From Prochlorococcus sp. AG-355-A09 (GTDB taxonomy: Bacteria > Cyanobacteriota > Cyanobacteriia > PCC-6307 > Cyanobiaceae), in contig QCDG01000004.1 in assembly GCA_003280995.1 (NCBI GenBank), forward strand, positions 61,762 through 125,761: a DNA stretch of 64,000 nucleotides, given 5' to 3'. Below, piece by piece: positions 28,584 through 36,843 of the stretch. The notes under the pieces are model-generated. The model searched no databases and was not told the DNA's origin. It was given only the letters and a program-made list of their open reading frames with translations. Within the stretch, counting starts at the first letter, position 1. Each line of letters opens with the position of its first letter. The position numbers were made by a program, and so were the translations under genes.

Positions 28584-28778
28584 TTGTTTGATAAAGGAAA
28601 TTTAAAATATTTTTTTATCTGGCTAATTTCATTGTTGCTGTCTGGATTATTAAAACTTATTGGATATTTGAATCCCAATGTTTTAATAATTAATAACTTT
28701 CTTCTCTTATTATTAGTTTTTGGTCCTGCTCTTTTAGTTACAATAGTATTAGTCTTTAATAAGTATTCAAATTCTTAA
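28584..28778 (+). CDS. Small two-helix membrane protein
   Basis: Predicted protein of 64 residues starting with TTG, no in-frame ATG being available. Two hydrophobic stretches (about 8-28 and 36-58) separated by a short GYLNPN turn predict a hairpin in the membrane. It ends 37 bases before argG and reads the same way. I do not recognise a family. The absence of both ATG and a ribosome-binding site makes the start uncertain, but the amphipathic organisation argues against a random frame. Confidence 0.5.
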   Translation: MFDKGNLKYFFIWLISLLLSGLLKLIGYLNPNVLIINNFLLLLLVFGPALLVTIVLVFNKYSNS

Positions 28779-28815
28779 TTACGTCAAAAAAATTAAATTT
28801 ATGGAGCAAATTTAG

Positions 28816-30030
28816 ATGCAGCAGGTAAAAAAAGTTGTACTAGCTTATTCTGGTGGCGTAGATACGAGCGTTTGTATTCCATATTTAAAGAATGAATATG
28901 GAATTTCAGAAGTAGTTACTTTTGTAGCAGATCTTGGACAAGGCGAGGATTTAGAACTTATTAGACAAAAAGCTTTAAACTCTGGTGCATCTAAATCAAT
29001 CGTTGGCAATTTAGTTAATAGTTTTGTTGAGAGATACGCTTTTCCAGCCATAAGAGCAAATGCATTATATTTAGATAAATATCCTTTATCTACTGCTCTT
29101 GCTAGGCCTTTAATTGCTGAAAATCTCGTGAATATTGCTAGAGAGATTAATGCCGATGCAGTAGCTCATGGATGCACCGGTAAAGGTAATGATCAAGTGC
29201 GGTTCGATTTGGCAATTAACGCTTTAGGTCCTGATTTAAAAATAATTACTCCTGCAAGGGAGTGGAATATGAGTAGAGAAGAGGCAATAGTGTATGGAGA
29301 AAAATTTGGTATACCCGCACCAGTATCAAAAAAATCACCATATTCAATAGACGTTAACTTACTTGGTAGGAGTATTGAAGCAGGTATATTAGAAGACCCA
29401 ATGCAAGAAGCACCTGAGGATATATTTTCGATGACATCATCAGTTGATAATTCACCTGATTCCCATCAAGATATAGAAATTGTTTTCAAAAATGGGTTTC
29501 CAGTTGGAATTAATGATGAATTTTTAACTCCAGTAGAGATCATTCAAAAAGCTAATGATCTTGCAGGTAACCACGGTTTTGGAAGAATAGATATGATTGA
29601 GGATCGAGTAGTAGGAATTAAAAGTAGAGAGATTTACGAAACACCTGGCCTCTTACTTTTAATTAAAGCTCACAAAGAATTAGAGAGCATCACATTAAAC
29701 CCTGATGTTGTCGATTTTAAAGGAATAGTGGAAAAAAAATGGGGGCAATTAGTTTATCAAGGTTTTTGGTTTGGACCTCTCAAAGAAAGTTTAGATGCAT
29801 TTATATCATCGACTCAAACTTCAGTAAATGGAAAAGTAAAGATTAGACTTCATAAAGGGAACGCAATAGTCATTGGGAGAATGTCGGAAAATAATTCACT
29901 TTATAGGGAGGATTTGGCAACTTACAGCAAAGATGATGTATTTAATCATTCTTTAGCAGAGGGTTTTATTTATATGTGGGGGATGTCAAATAAAATATGG
30001 GCTGAGTTAAATTTAAAAACAAAAGATTAA
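28816..30030 (+). CDS. argG: Argininosuccinate synthase
   Basis: Condenses citrulline and aspartate with ATP to argininosuccinate. It has 404 residues. N-terminal [11 protein letters not shown] is the ATP pyrophosphatase P-loop; [13 protein letters not shown] and [12 protein letters not shown] are substrate-binding segments. GGAG at 28803-28806, nine bases before the ATG, supports this start. It works with argH at the left of the window. Its 3' end faces rpsF with only three bases between the stop codons. Confidence 0.97.
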   Translation: MQQVKKVVLAYSGGVDTSVCIPYLKNEYGISEVVTFVADLGQGEDLELIRQKALNSGASKSIVGNLVNSFVERYAFPAIRANALYLDKYPLSTALARPLIAENLVNIAREINADAVAHGCTGKGNDQVRFDLAINALGPDLKIITPAREWNMSREEAIVYGEKFGIPAPVSKKSPYSIDVNLLGRSIEAGILEDPMQEAPEDIFSMTSSVDNSPDSHQDIEIVFKNGFPVGINDEFLTPVEIIQKANDLAGNHGFGRIDMIEDRVVGIKSREIYETPGLLLLIKAHKELESITLNPDVVDFKGIVEKKWGQLVYQGFWFGPLKESLDAFISSTQTSVNGKVKIRLHKGNAIVIGRMSENNSLYREDLATYSKDDVFNHSLAEGFIYMWGMSNKIWAELNLKTKD

Positions 30031-30033
30031 CAT

Positions 30034-30495
30034 TTAAGATTCTGCACTTTCTTTAGTTTCAGCATCATCTTTACCTGGAATTGAAGTATCTGCACTTGCT
30101 ACTGGTTGTTTTTCTTTAGATTCAACTTTCGCATCTGGATTATCTTTATTCTCTGATTGAGATGTACTCTTGTTCGAAGGCCTTGGGGTTGGCAAAGGAC
30201 CTTCTTGTTTAACAGTCATATATCTAATAACATCTTCACTTAGTCTCATTGCTTTTTCAATTTTAAAGATATGTTGCCCATTACCTTGATGACTTAGTTG
30301 CACGTAAATACCTTCTCTATGTTTTGCTATTTGATAGGCTAATCTTCTTTTACCTCTCATTTGACTATCAAGAATAGTACCGCCAAATTCTTCTAAAAGC
30401 TTGTTGTATTTATCAATGTGATTAGTTACTTCATCTTCCGCAATGTCTGGGCGGAGGATATACATGGTTTCGTAATAAGTTTGTTGATCGTTCAT
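30034..30495 (-). CDS. rpsF: 30S ribosomal protein S6, extended C terminus
   Basis: S6 of the small-subunit platform, binding S18. From the ATG at 30495 it has 153 residues; a TTG four codons upstream is also in frame. Residues 1-95 are the S6 fold ([17 protein letters not shown], then [20 protein letters not shown]). The last 55 residues are a low-complexity tail rich in Ser, Lys, Asp and Glu that E. coli S6 resembles only in being acidic. The leader folds into a nested hairpin just before the start (separate entry). Confidence 0.95.
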   Translation of the reverse strand: MNDQQTYYETMYILRPDIAEDEVTNHIDKYNKLLEEFGGTILDSQMRGKRRLAYQIAKHREGIYVQLSHQGNGQHIFKIEKAMRLSEDVIRYMTVKQEGPLPTPRPSNKSTSQSENKDNPDAKVESKEKQPVASADTSIPGKDDAETKESAES

Positions 30496-30500
30496 AGTTT

Positions 30501-30543
30501 CAGACAAGGTCTTTGGCTCATAAATTGATGTGATGAGCGTCTG
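30501..30543 (-). promoter_or_regulatory. Nested hairpin in the rpsF leader
   Basis: In the rpsF mRNA, an outer stem CAGAC/GUCUG (30543-30539 with 30505-30501) encloses an inner hairpin GCUCAU/AUGAGC (30538-30533 with 30521-30516) with an 11-base loop. A ten-base bulge (30515-30506) lies only on the 3' side. The base of the structure ends five bases before the ATG, where a ribosome would load. S6:S18 is known to repress its own mRNA through a bulged leader hairpin in several bacteria, so autoregulation is a reasonable inference. Confidence 0.5.
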
Positions 30544-30551
30544 TTCATTAC

Positions 30552-30569
30552 TTACGATACATTACGATA
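30552..30569 (-). repeat. Direct repeat upstream of rpsF
   Basis: TTACGATA occurs at 30552-30559 and 30562-30569, a 10-base period placing both on one helix face. It lies 57-74 bases upstream of the rpsF ATG, in the likely promoter region, and could be a tandem operator. Confidence 0.4.
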
Positions 30570-30591
30570 GGCAATTTCTTGAAAAGTAGGA

Positions 30592-31458
30592 TCATTTTTT
30601 AAAGATATTTTTAAGTGCGTCATTCATTACATGAAAAGGTACTTCTAAACCATCTGTCCAAAATGATAATGATTTTATTCCTTGGGCAACGAGCATTGTC
30701 AAACCATTTATAGTCATGCATCCTTTTTTGGCGCCAAATTTCAATAAAGTAGTTGGGGCAGGATTGTATATTAAATCGTAAACAATTGTTTGCGAGTTAA
30801 GAGATCTCCAAAATGCTTCGCCATATGGCATTACATTATTTTCATATTTAGTTGTTTTCATCCCTGCGGGCGTTGTATTTACAATCAAATCTGCTTCCCG
30901 AATTAAATTTTGGGCTTGATCATCATTATTCAATAAACCCTGCAGTTGAATTTGATTATCAAAGTTTTTTGTTAATTCATCTAGTGATGATTTATTACGT
31001 GATATTACTGAAATTGTTGAAAGATTTAAATTTATTAAACCTTGAATAACAGATCTTGCTGCACCTCCGGAGCCAAGAACTATTGATTTTTTCTTTGTTA
31101 AGTTTAAATTTTTTAATGGATAAATAAATCCCTCTACATCGGTATTAGTTGCGCTCCATTTTTTTTCAGAATTTAATTTTAGGGTATTAATTGCTTTAAG
31201 TTTGTTTGCAATGGGTGAGATTTCACTACAAAGGTTAAATACTTTTTCTTTGTGTGGAATTGTAATGTTTAGACCTTTGCAATTAATCTTTTTAAAAGAA
31301 TTAAGAACTAATTCTAGATCTTCATCTTTACAGGGTACAGCAATATAGATTAAATCTAAGCCTAAATATTGAAAGGCAGCATTTTGCATAATTGGAGACA
31401 AAGAATGGCTTACTGGATTGCCAATTAATGCGATGAAAGATGTCTTACTTGAGATCAT
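30592..31458 (-). CDS. aroE: Shikimate dehydrogenase
   Basis: NADPH-dependent reduction of 3-dehydroshikimate. From the ATG at 31458 it has 288 residues; the frame also allows a GTG at 31503, but the conserved domain starts right after the ATG with IALIGNPVSHSLSP. Other signatures: NITIPHKEKV with the catalytic Lys, NTDVEGF, the dinucleotide loop VLGSGGAARSV and NGLTMLVAQG. It diverges from dnaK. DAHP synthase of the same pathway is at 39.5 kb but not co-transcribed. Confidence 0.95.
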   Translation of the reverse strand: MISSKTSFIALIGNPVSHSLSPIMQNAAFQYLGLDLIYIAVPCKDEDLELVLNSFKKINCKGLNITIPHKEKVFNLCSEISPIANKLKAINTLKLNSEKKWSATNTDVEGFIYPLKNLNLTKKKSIVLGSGGAARSVIQGLINLNLSTISVISRNKSSLDELTKNFDNQIQLQGLLNNDDQAQNLIREADLIVNTTPAGMKTTKYENNVMPYGEAFWRSLNSQTIVYDLIYNPAPTTLLKFGAKKGCMTINGLTMLVAQGIKSLSFWTDGLEVPFHVMNDALKNIFKK

Positions 31459-31575
31459 GTTTAGAATTTTATCCTTAAAAGTAATGGTCTGTTCGGGAAC
31501 CACACCCCGTCTTTGAGTAACAATAATGACGTCAATGACCGATTATGGAGAATAACAAATACAAATAATTTACCC

Positions 31576-33483
31576 ATGGGTAAGGTAGTAGGAATTGATT
31601 TAGGAACAACTAATAGTTGTGTCGCAGTAATGGAAGGTGGTAAGCCTACTGTAATAGCAAATGCTGAGGGTTTCAGAACTACTCCATCAGTTGTTGCATA
31701 TACAAAAAATCAAGATCAGCTTGTTGGACAAATAGCTAAAAGACAAGCTGTAATGAATCCTGAAAATACTTTTTATTCTGCAAAACGTTTTGTTGGTAGA
31801 AGAGTTGATGAAGTTAACGAAGAATCTAAAGAAGTTAGCTATTCTGTTGAAAAATCTGGTTCTAGTGTCAAATTAAAATGTCCTATTTTGGATAAACAGT
31901 TTTCTCCAGAAGAAGTGAGTTCTCAAGTTTTAAGAAAGCTAGCAGATGATGCAGGTAAATATCTTGGTGACAAAGTTACACAGGCAGTAATTACAGTTCC
32001 AGCTTATTTTAATGATTCCCAAAGACAGGCTACCAAAGATGCTGGAAAGATTGCAGGTTTAGAAGTTCTCAGAATCGTTAATGAACCAACTGCTGCTGCT
32101 TTAGCTTATGGTTTGGATAAAGAAAATGAAAAAATTCTTGTTTTTGATTTAGGTGGAGGAACATTTGATGTTTCAGTTATTGAAGCTGGTGATGGAGTAA
32201 CTGAAGTTTTATCTACATCTGGAGATACACATTTAGGTGGTGATGATTTTGATAGATGCATCGTAGATCACTTAGCCAATACTTTTAAATCTAATGAGGG
32301 AATTGATCTAAGACAAGATAAGCAAGCTTTGCAAAGATTGACTGAAGCTGCAGAAAAAGCAAAAATAGAGCTTTCAAATGCTACGCAAAGTGAAATAAAT
32401 TTACCTTTCATTACAGCAACGCCTGAAGGACCAAAACATTTGGATTTGAATCTTACTAGAGCAAAGTTCGAGGAATTAGCAGCTTCTTTAATTGATAGGT
32501 GTAAAACTCCAGTTGAGAGAGCTATAAGTGATGCAAAAATTTCTACTAGTGAAATTGATGAAGTTGTTATGGTGGGAGGCTCATCTAGAATTCCTGCTGT
32601 TTTAGATTTAGTTAAAAAAATTATTGGTAAAGAACCAAATCAAACTGTTAATCCTGACGAGGTGGTAGCTGTTGGAGCTGCAATTCAGGGAGGAGTTTTA
32701 GCAGGAGAGGTTAAAGATATATTGTTGCTTGACGTTACTCCACTTTCTTTAGGTGTAGAGACTTTAGGGGGAGTAATGACAAAAATGATAAATCGAAATA
32801 CTACAGTACCTACTAAGAAATCTGAAACATATTCAACTGCTGTAGACGGTCAAACAAATGTTGAAATTCACGTTTTACAGGGTGAAAGAGAAATGGCTTC
32901 TGATAACAAAAGCTTAGGAACTTTCAGATTGGATGGTATACCTTCAGCACCAAGAGGAGTACCTCAAATCGAAGTTACATTTGATATCGATGCAAATGGT
33001 ATTCTTAGTGTTACTGCCAAAGATAAGGGAAGCGGTAAAGAACAAAGTATTTCTATCACTGGTGCTTCAACTCTATCTGATAATGAAGTAGAAAAAATGG
33101 TAAAGGATGCCGAATCTAATGCATCTGCAGATAAAGAAAAAAGAGAAAAAATCGATTTAAAAAATCAAGCTGAAACACTCGTATACCAGACAGAAAAGCA
33201 ACTTGGTGAGTTAGGAGATAAAATTGATGCTGCAGCAAAGTCTAAAGTTGAAGAAAAAAGTAATGCTTTAAAAGAAGCAACTTCAAAAGAAGATTATGAA
33301 TCAATGAAAAAACTCCTTGAAGAACTTCAGCAAGAACTTTATGCAGTTGGTTCATCTGTTTATCAGCAACCAGGTAATCAGCCACCATCACCTGGCGCTG
33401 CAGGCGGTCCTGATCAGAGCGATTCAAGCGAAAAAGGTGGAGATGATGTAATTGATGCAGATTTTACCGAAACAAAAGATTAG
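31576..33483 (+). CDS. dnaK: Chaperone DnaK (Hsp70)
   Basis: ATP-dependent Hsp70 chaperone, 635 residues from the ATG at 31576. A TTG 63 bases upstream is in frame, but [22 protein letters not shown] is the universal DnaK N terminus. Nucleotide-binding motifs [15 protein letters not shown] and [10 protein letters not shown], the linker [14 protein letters not shown] and the substrate-binding domain are intact; the tail is Gly/Pro/Asp-rich. Cyanobacteria carry several DnaK copies; dnaJ and grpE are not adjacent. The stop overlaps the oxidoreductase gene by 4 bases. Confidence 0.97.
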   Translation: MGKVVGIDLGTTNSCVAVMEGGKPTVIANAEGFRTTPSVVAYTKNQDQLVGQIAKRQAVMNPENTFYSAKRFVGRRVDEVNEESKEVSYSVEKSGSSVKLKCPILDKQFSPEEVSSQVLRKLADDAGKYLGDKVTQAVITVPAYFNDSQRQATKDAGKIAGLEVLRIVNEPTAAALAYGLDKENEKILVFDLGGGTFDVSVIEAGDGVTEVLSTSGDTHLGGDDFDRCIVDHLANTFKSNEGIDLRQDKQALQRLTEAAEKAKIELSNATQSEINLPFITATPEGPKHLDLNLTRAKFEELAASLIDRCKTPVERAISDAKISTSEIDEVVMVGGSSRIPAVLDLVKKIIGKEPNQTVNPDEVVAVGAAIQGGVLAGEVKDILLLDVTPLSLGVETLGGVMTKMINRNTTVPTKKSETYSTAVDGQTNVEIHVLQGEREMASDNKSLGTFRLDGIPSAPRGVPQIEVTFDIDANGILSVTAKDKGSGKEQSISITGASTLSDNEVEKMVKDAESNASADKEKREKIDLKNQAETLVYQTEKQLGELGDKIDAAAKSKVEEKSNALKEATSKEDYESMKKLLEELQQELYAVGSSVYQQPGNQPPSPGAAGGPDQSDSSEKGGDDVIDADFTETKD

Positions 33484-34562
33484 TAAAGGTAATTTTTAAT
33501 TTCATTCGCAACCCATTTAGAACAAGCCGGAGCAAGTAAAATTCCATTTTTATAAAAACCTGTGCATATAACTAGTCCATTTCCAAGATTTTTCATTATT
33601 GGTGAAGGCTCACCATCGGGTCTTGACCTTATTCCGTACCATTTTTTAGAAATTTTTCCTTTCATCAGCCAATTTGGTCTTTTATCGAGAAAATTTGTGA
33701 GTTTTCCGAATGTATTTTCTTCTGGCTTAGTACTATATTCGTCAGTTGATCCAATAATCAGCTTATTTTTTGATTTTGGAATTATATTTTTACCATTTAT
33801 ATTGAATTGTTTTGGCAGCGATAATAAATCAACTTCTGCGTCATTTATCTCAATTTCCATAGCTTGACCTAAAACAGGTTTTAATTTGATGTTGTGAGAT
33901 AGGCTATCTATTAAATCTATTGCTTTTAGTGAATTACACAAAATAACCATGTCAGACTTGATGTTTTCGTTATTCCTCGTTGTAGAAATCCATTGATTGT
34001 TTGATTTTCTTATTTTTATTATTTCTTCTCGCAAATAATTTACTTTTTTATGTTTTAGATATTTATCTAATGTTTGAAGTAAAGAAAAAGGATTTATTCT
34101 TCCATCTTCTAACGAGATCATTCCTCTTATATTTTTTGTTTGGAAGGCTTTATTTATATTCTTGAGAAATATTGAGTCGCTTTCTAAAATTCGCAATTTT
34201 TGATCATTATTTTCATAAACAAATTTCTCTAATTTTTTAAACCTTTCTTCATCAGTAGTTAGTTGTATTAATGGTTTTTTGATATTTAATTCACAATTAA
34301 ATTTTTGTAGGAATGTAATCCATTGTGGCCATAATTCAATGCTTTGTTTCCTGAGATCCCAGCTTCTACCTCTTCTTTTCTGATACATATTACCCATTAG
34401 TAAGCCTAAAGCTGCATTGCTACTATTTTGGTGTTGAGCTGGATCTATTATCGTTACTTGGGAACCTAATTCTGATAATTCTAAGGCGTTAAATTTTCCA
34501 ATAATCCCTGATCCAATAATTACTATATTTGCTTTTTGAAAATTTTCTTTTAAGCTTTTCAT
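33480..34562 (-). CDS. FAD-dependent amino-acid oxidase-like protein
   Basis: DAO-superfamily flavoprotein of 360 residues. The N-terminal Rossmann loop [17 protein letters not shown] binds [16 protein letters not shown] and the C-terminal [18 protein letters not shown] fit the glycine oxidase (ThiO) and DadA branch, with [10 protein letters not shown] near the substrate site. ThiO supplies iminoglycine for thiazole synthesis, but no thiamin genes are nearby, so the substrate is not assigned. It converges on dnaK and diverges from purU across 48 bases. Confidence 0.8.
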   Translation of the reverse strand: MKSLKENFQKANIVIIGSGIIGKFNALELSELGSQVTIIDPAQHQNSSNAALGLLMGNMYQKRRGRSWDLRKQSIELWPQWITFLQKFNCELNIKKPLIQLTTDEERFKKLEKFVYENNDQKLRILESDSIFLKNINKAFQTKNIRGMISLEDGRINPFSLLQTLDKYLKHKKVNYLREEIIKIRKSNNQWISTTRNNENIKSDMVILCNSLKAIDLIDSLSHNIKLKPVLGQAMEIEINDAEVDLLSLPKQFNINGKNIIPKSKNKLIIGSTDEYSTKPEENTFGKLTNFLDKRPNWLMKGKISKKWYGIRSRPDGEPSPIMKNLGNGLVICTGFYKNGILLAPACSKWVANEIKNYLY

Positions 34563-34610
34563 TGATATATTAGAAATACTTGCATATTTGACTTAATAGT
34601 TAAAGATTTT

Positions 34611-35465
34611 TTGGAACATCCTTCAATTATATTCAAAATTATTTGTCCCGATCGTCCTGGCCTAGTAAGTTTACTTACAAGTTGGATCTCAAATTACGGT
34701 GGCAATATAAAACATTCTGATCATCATACAGATCAAGATGCTGGTTTGTTTCTTAGTCGAATTGAATGGAATAATAACAATGAATCTTTTAATAGGGATG
34801 AAATTTATAAAGAATTTGAAAAAATTGCAGATGAAGTAAATGGAAAATTTAACGTAAATTATTCCGATGAAATTCCAAATGTTGCTATTTTCGTGAGTAA
34901 ACAAAATCATTGTTTGATTGATTTACTTTGGCGAGTAAGAAATGGAGAACTCAAAATGAAAGTTCCTTTAATAATTTCAAATCATTCTGATCTTGAAAAT
35001 ATTGCAAATGACTTTAATGCAAAATTTGTCCATATTGATACCTTTAAAACTGATAAAAATATTGTTGAAGATCAATTTTTAAATTTACTAAAAGAATATG
35101 ATATTGATCTTGTTGTATTAGCCAAATATATGCAAATTTTGAGTGACTCGTTTTTAAAAAAGTTTTCTTCAATAATAAATATTCATCATTCTTTCTTACC
35201 TGCATTTAAGGGCGGGCAACCATATCATAGAGCATGGAAGAGAGGTGTTAAATTAATCGGTGCTACTGCTCACTATGTTACTGAAGATCTTGATGAAGGC
35301 CCGATAATAGAGCAATGTACAGTTAATGTAAGTCATAGGGACGAAGTTGATGATTTGATTAGAAAAGGAAGAGATATTGAAAGAATAGCTTTAGCAAGAG
35401 CAGTGAGATTACATCTAAACCATCAAGTATTTGTCTATAACAGCAAAACTGCCGTTTTTGATTGA
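34611..35465 (+). CDS. purU: Formyltetrahydrofolate deformylase
   Basis: Hydrolyses 10-formyl-THF to THF and formate, balancing one-carbon pools. It has 284 residues. An N-terminal ACT domain (IIFKIICPDRPGLVSLLTSW, 6-80) precedes a formyltransferase domain with NIHHSFLPAFKGGQPYHRAW and the catalytic HYVTEDLDEGPIIEQ. Translation appears to begin with TTG, which precedes the first conserved residue directly; no ATG lies in a suitable place. It links to purine synthesis (purL, purF) and to gcvT, which also produces one-carbon units. Confidence 0.93.
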   Translation: MEHPSIIFKIICPDRPGLVSLLTSWISNYGGNIKHSDHHTDQDAGLFLSRIEWNNNNESFNRDEIYKEFEKIADEVNGKFNVNYSDEIPNVAIFVSKQNHCLIDLLWRVRNGELKMKVPLIISNHSDLENIANDFNAKFVHIDTFKTDKNIVEDQFLNLLKEYDIDLVVLAKYMQILSDSFLKKFSSIINIHHSFLPAFKGGQPYHRAWKRGVKLIGATAHYVTEDLDEGPIIEQCTVNVSHRDEVDDLIRKGRDIERIALARAVRLHLNHQVFVYNSKTAVFD

Positions 35466-35475
35466 AGATAGTTTC

Positions 35476-36834
35476 TTAGTCTTCTAATTCTATTTGTATT
35501 TGTCTTTCATAAATTGATTCTTCATTAAAAGCTCTTGCTACCAAGAAACTGGAAATGCAGCTGATTAACACGGGTTTCATTATTAATAAATTTTTTGTTA
35601 AAGCAAAAGCTAAAAACATTGCTGTTATTGGCGTTCGCGAACATCCTGCTACGAAAGCTCCCATTCCCGCAAAAATGTATGTACTTGGTGCATGTCCTGT
35701 AGCAATTTCCACCCAGCTCCCCATTATTAGTCCGATTGACCCTCCTAAAGTAAGCATTGGATAGAATAGTCCTCCAGGAGCTCCGGATGCTGCAGCTAAA
35801 CCTGTCGTGATAAATAGCACTAAAACTGCTAATAAAGCAATTCCAATACTTGTATTTTGTTCGGCTATTATTTTCTGTAATTCATCTAAATTATGAAATG
35901 TACTGGGTAAAAAAGAGTAGATACTTCCTAAAATAAGCCCACAGATACTCATTTTTAAAACAAATTTTTTTTTATACCACTTTTTCCCAAGATTTTGCAT
36001 TAACAAAACATATCTGCTGTACAACTCTGCAAATATTCCAATAATTATTCCTAGTAAAACTAAGTAAATAAAATCTACAGGTAAGAAAAAAACTGATGGG
36101 TCATATTCTTTTTGAATCAAAAATCCGAGGTTAAAATCAAAGCCTCCTGCTTTAGGATCTAAACCCAAGGCTTGAATAATATCAGCAGATGAATCTGCAA
36201 TAAAAGTTGTAATTACTACTAATAATAAAATTACTGGTCTAGCAGAGTTTAATAACTCCTCTATTGCATAGATAAACCCTCCTAGTGGAGCGCTAAATAC
36301 TGCAGCTATTCCAGCACCACCACCTGCTGCTACTATTACTCTTCTGAAAGCTGTAGGAGCTTTGAGCCATTTGGCCATTTGCCAAGCTACGGATCCTCCC
36401 ATTTGAACTGATGGACCTTCTGGACCCAAAGGGAATCCGCTACCAATCGCAATAATTCCAGATATGAGCTTTACTAACCCAACTTTTAAATTCATTGGAA
36501 CTTTTTTATGTCTTAAGAAACCCATGATTTGACTCACACCTGAACCTTTTGCGGCGGGTGCTATATTTTTGATCAAATATCCGGCAATAGCTCCTCCTAG
36601 AGCTCCAAAAATAGGTAAGACCGCAATAGATGGGAATTGGTCTAATAATGCTAATCTCCAATTATTAATAAAATAGATTCCAGTTTTAAAAGATATGCTT
36701 GTAATTGAAGCCCCTAGACCTGTTAATAAAAGCGAAAATGCTACGACCAGAGATCTTTGTTTTAATAATTTTTTGATGCTACGAGAAGAATTATTACTTG
36801 TTTTTTGAATATTATCTTTTATAAAGTTTGGCAT
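35476..36834 (-). CDS. clcA: ClC-family chloride/proton antiporter
   Basis: Membrane protein of 452 residues with the ClC fold. Selectivity-filter motifs are GSGFPLGPEGP (equivalent to GSGIP plus GREGP, holding the gating glutamate) and GAPGGLFYP. A glutamate pair in YAIEELL matches the inner proton glutamate of exchangers, so H+/Cl- antiport is more likely than a channel. The cytoplasmic ends are short with no CBS domains. It is flanked by purU, converging after ten bases, and by acnB in the same direction, nine bases away. Confidence 0.93.
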   Translation of the reverse strand: MPNFIKDNIQKTSNNSSRSIKKLLKQRSLVVAFSLLLTGLGASITSISFKTGIYFINNWRLALLDQFPSIAVLPIFGALGGAIAGYLIKNIAPAAKGSGVSQIMGFLRHKKVPMNLKVGLVKLISGIIAIGSGFPLGPEGPSVQMGGSVAWQMAKWLKAPTAFRRVIVAAGGGAGIAAVFSAPLGGFIYAIEELLNSARPVILLLVVITTFIADSSADIIQALGLDPKAGGFDFNLGFLIQKEYDPSVFFLPVDFIYLVLLGIIIGIFAELYSRYVLLMQNLGKKWYKKKFVLKMSICGLILGSIYSFLPSTFHNLDELQKIIAEQNTSIGIALLAVLVLFITTGLAAASGAPGGLFYPMLTLGGSIGLIMGSWVEIATGHAPSTYIFAGMGAFVAGCSRTPITAMFLAFALTKNLLIMKPVLISCISSFLVARAFNEESIYERQIQIELED

Positions 36835-36843
36835 GGTCCATAA

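Noticed and set aside
31513..31575. 21-residue N-terminal extension of DnaK from a TTG
   Set aside because: DnaK begins universally near [14 protein letters not shown], and the extension lies in the divergent promoter region with aroE.
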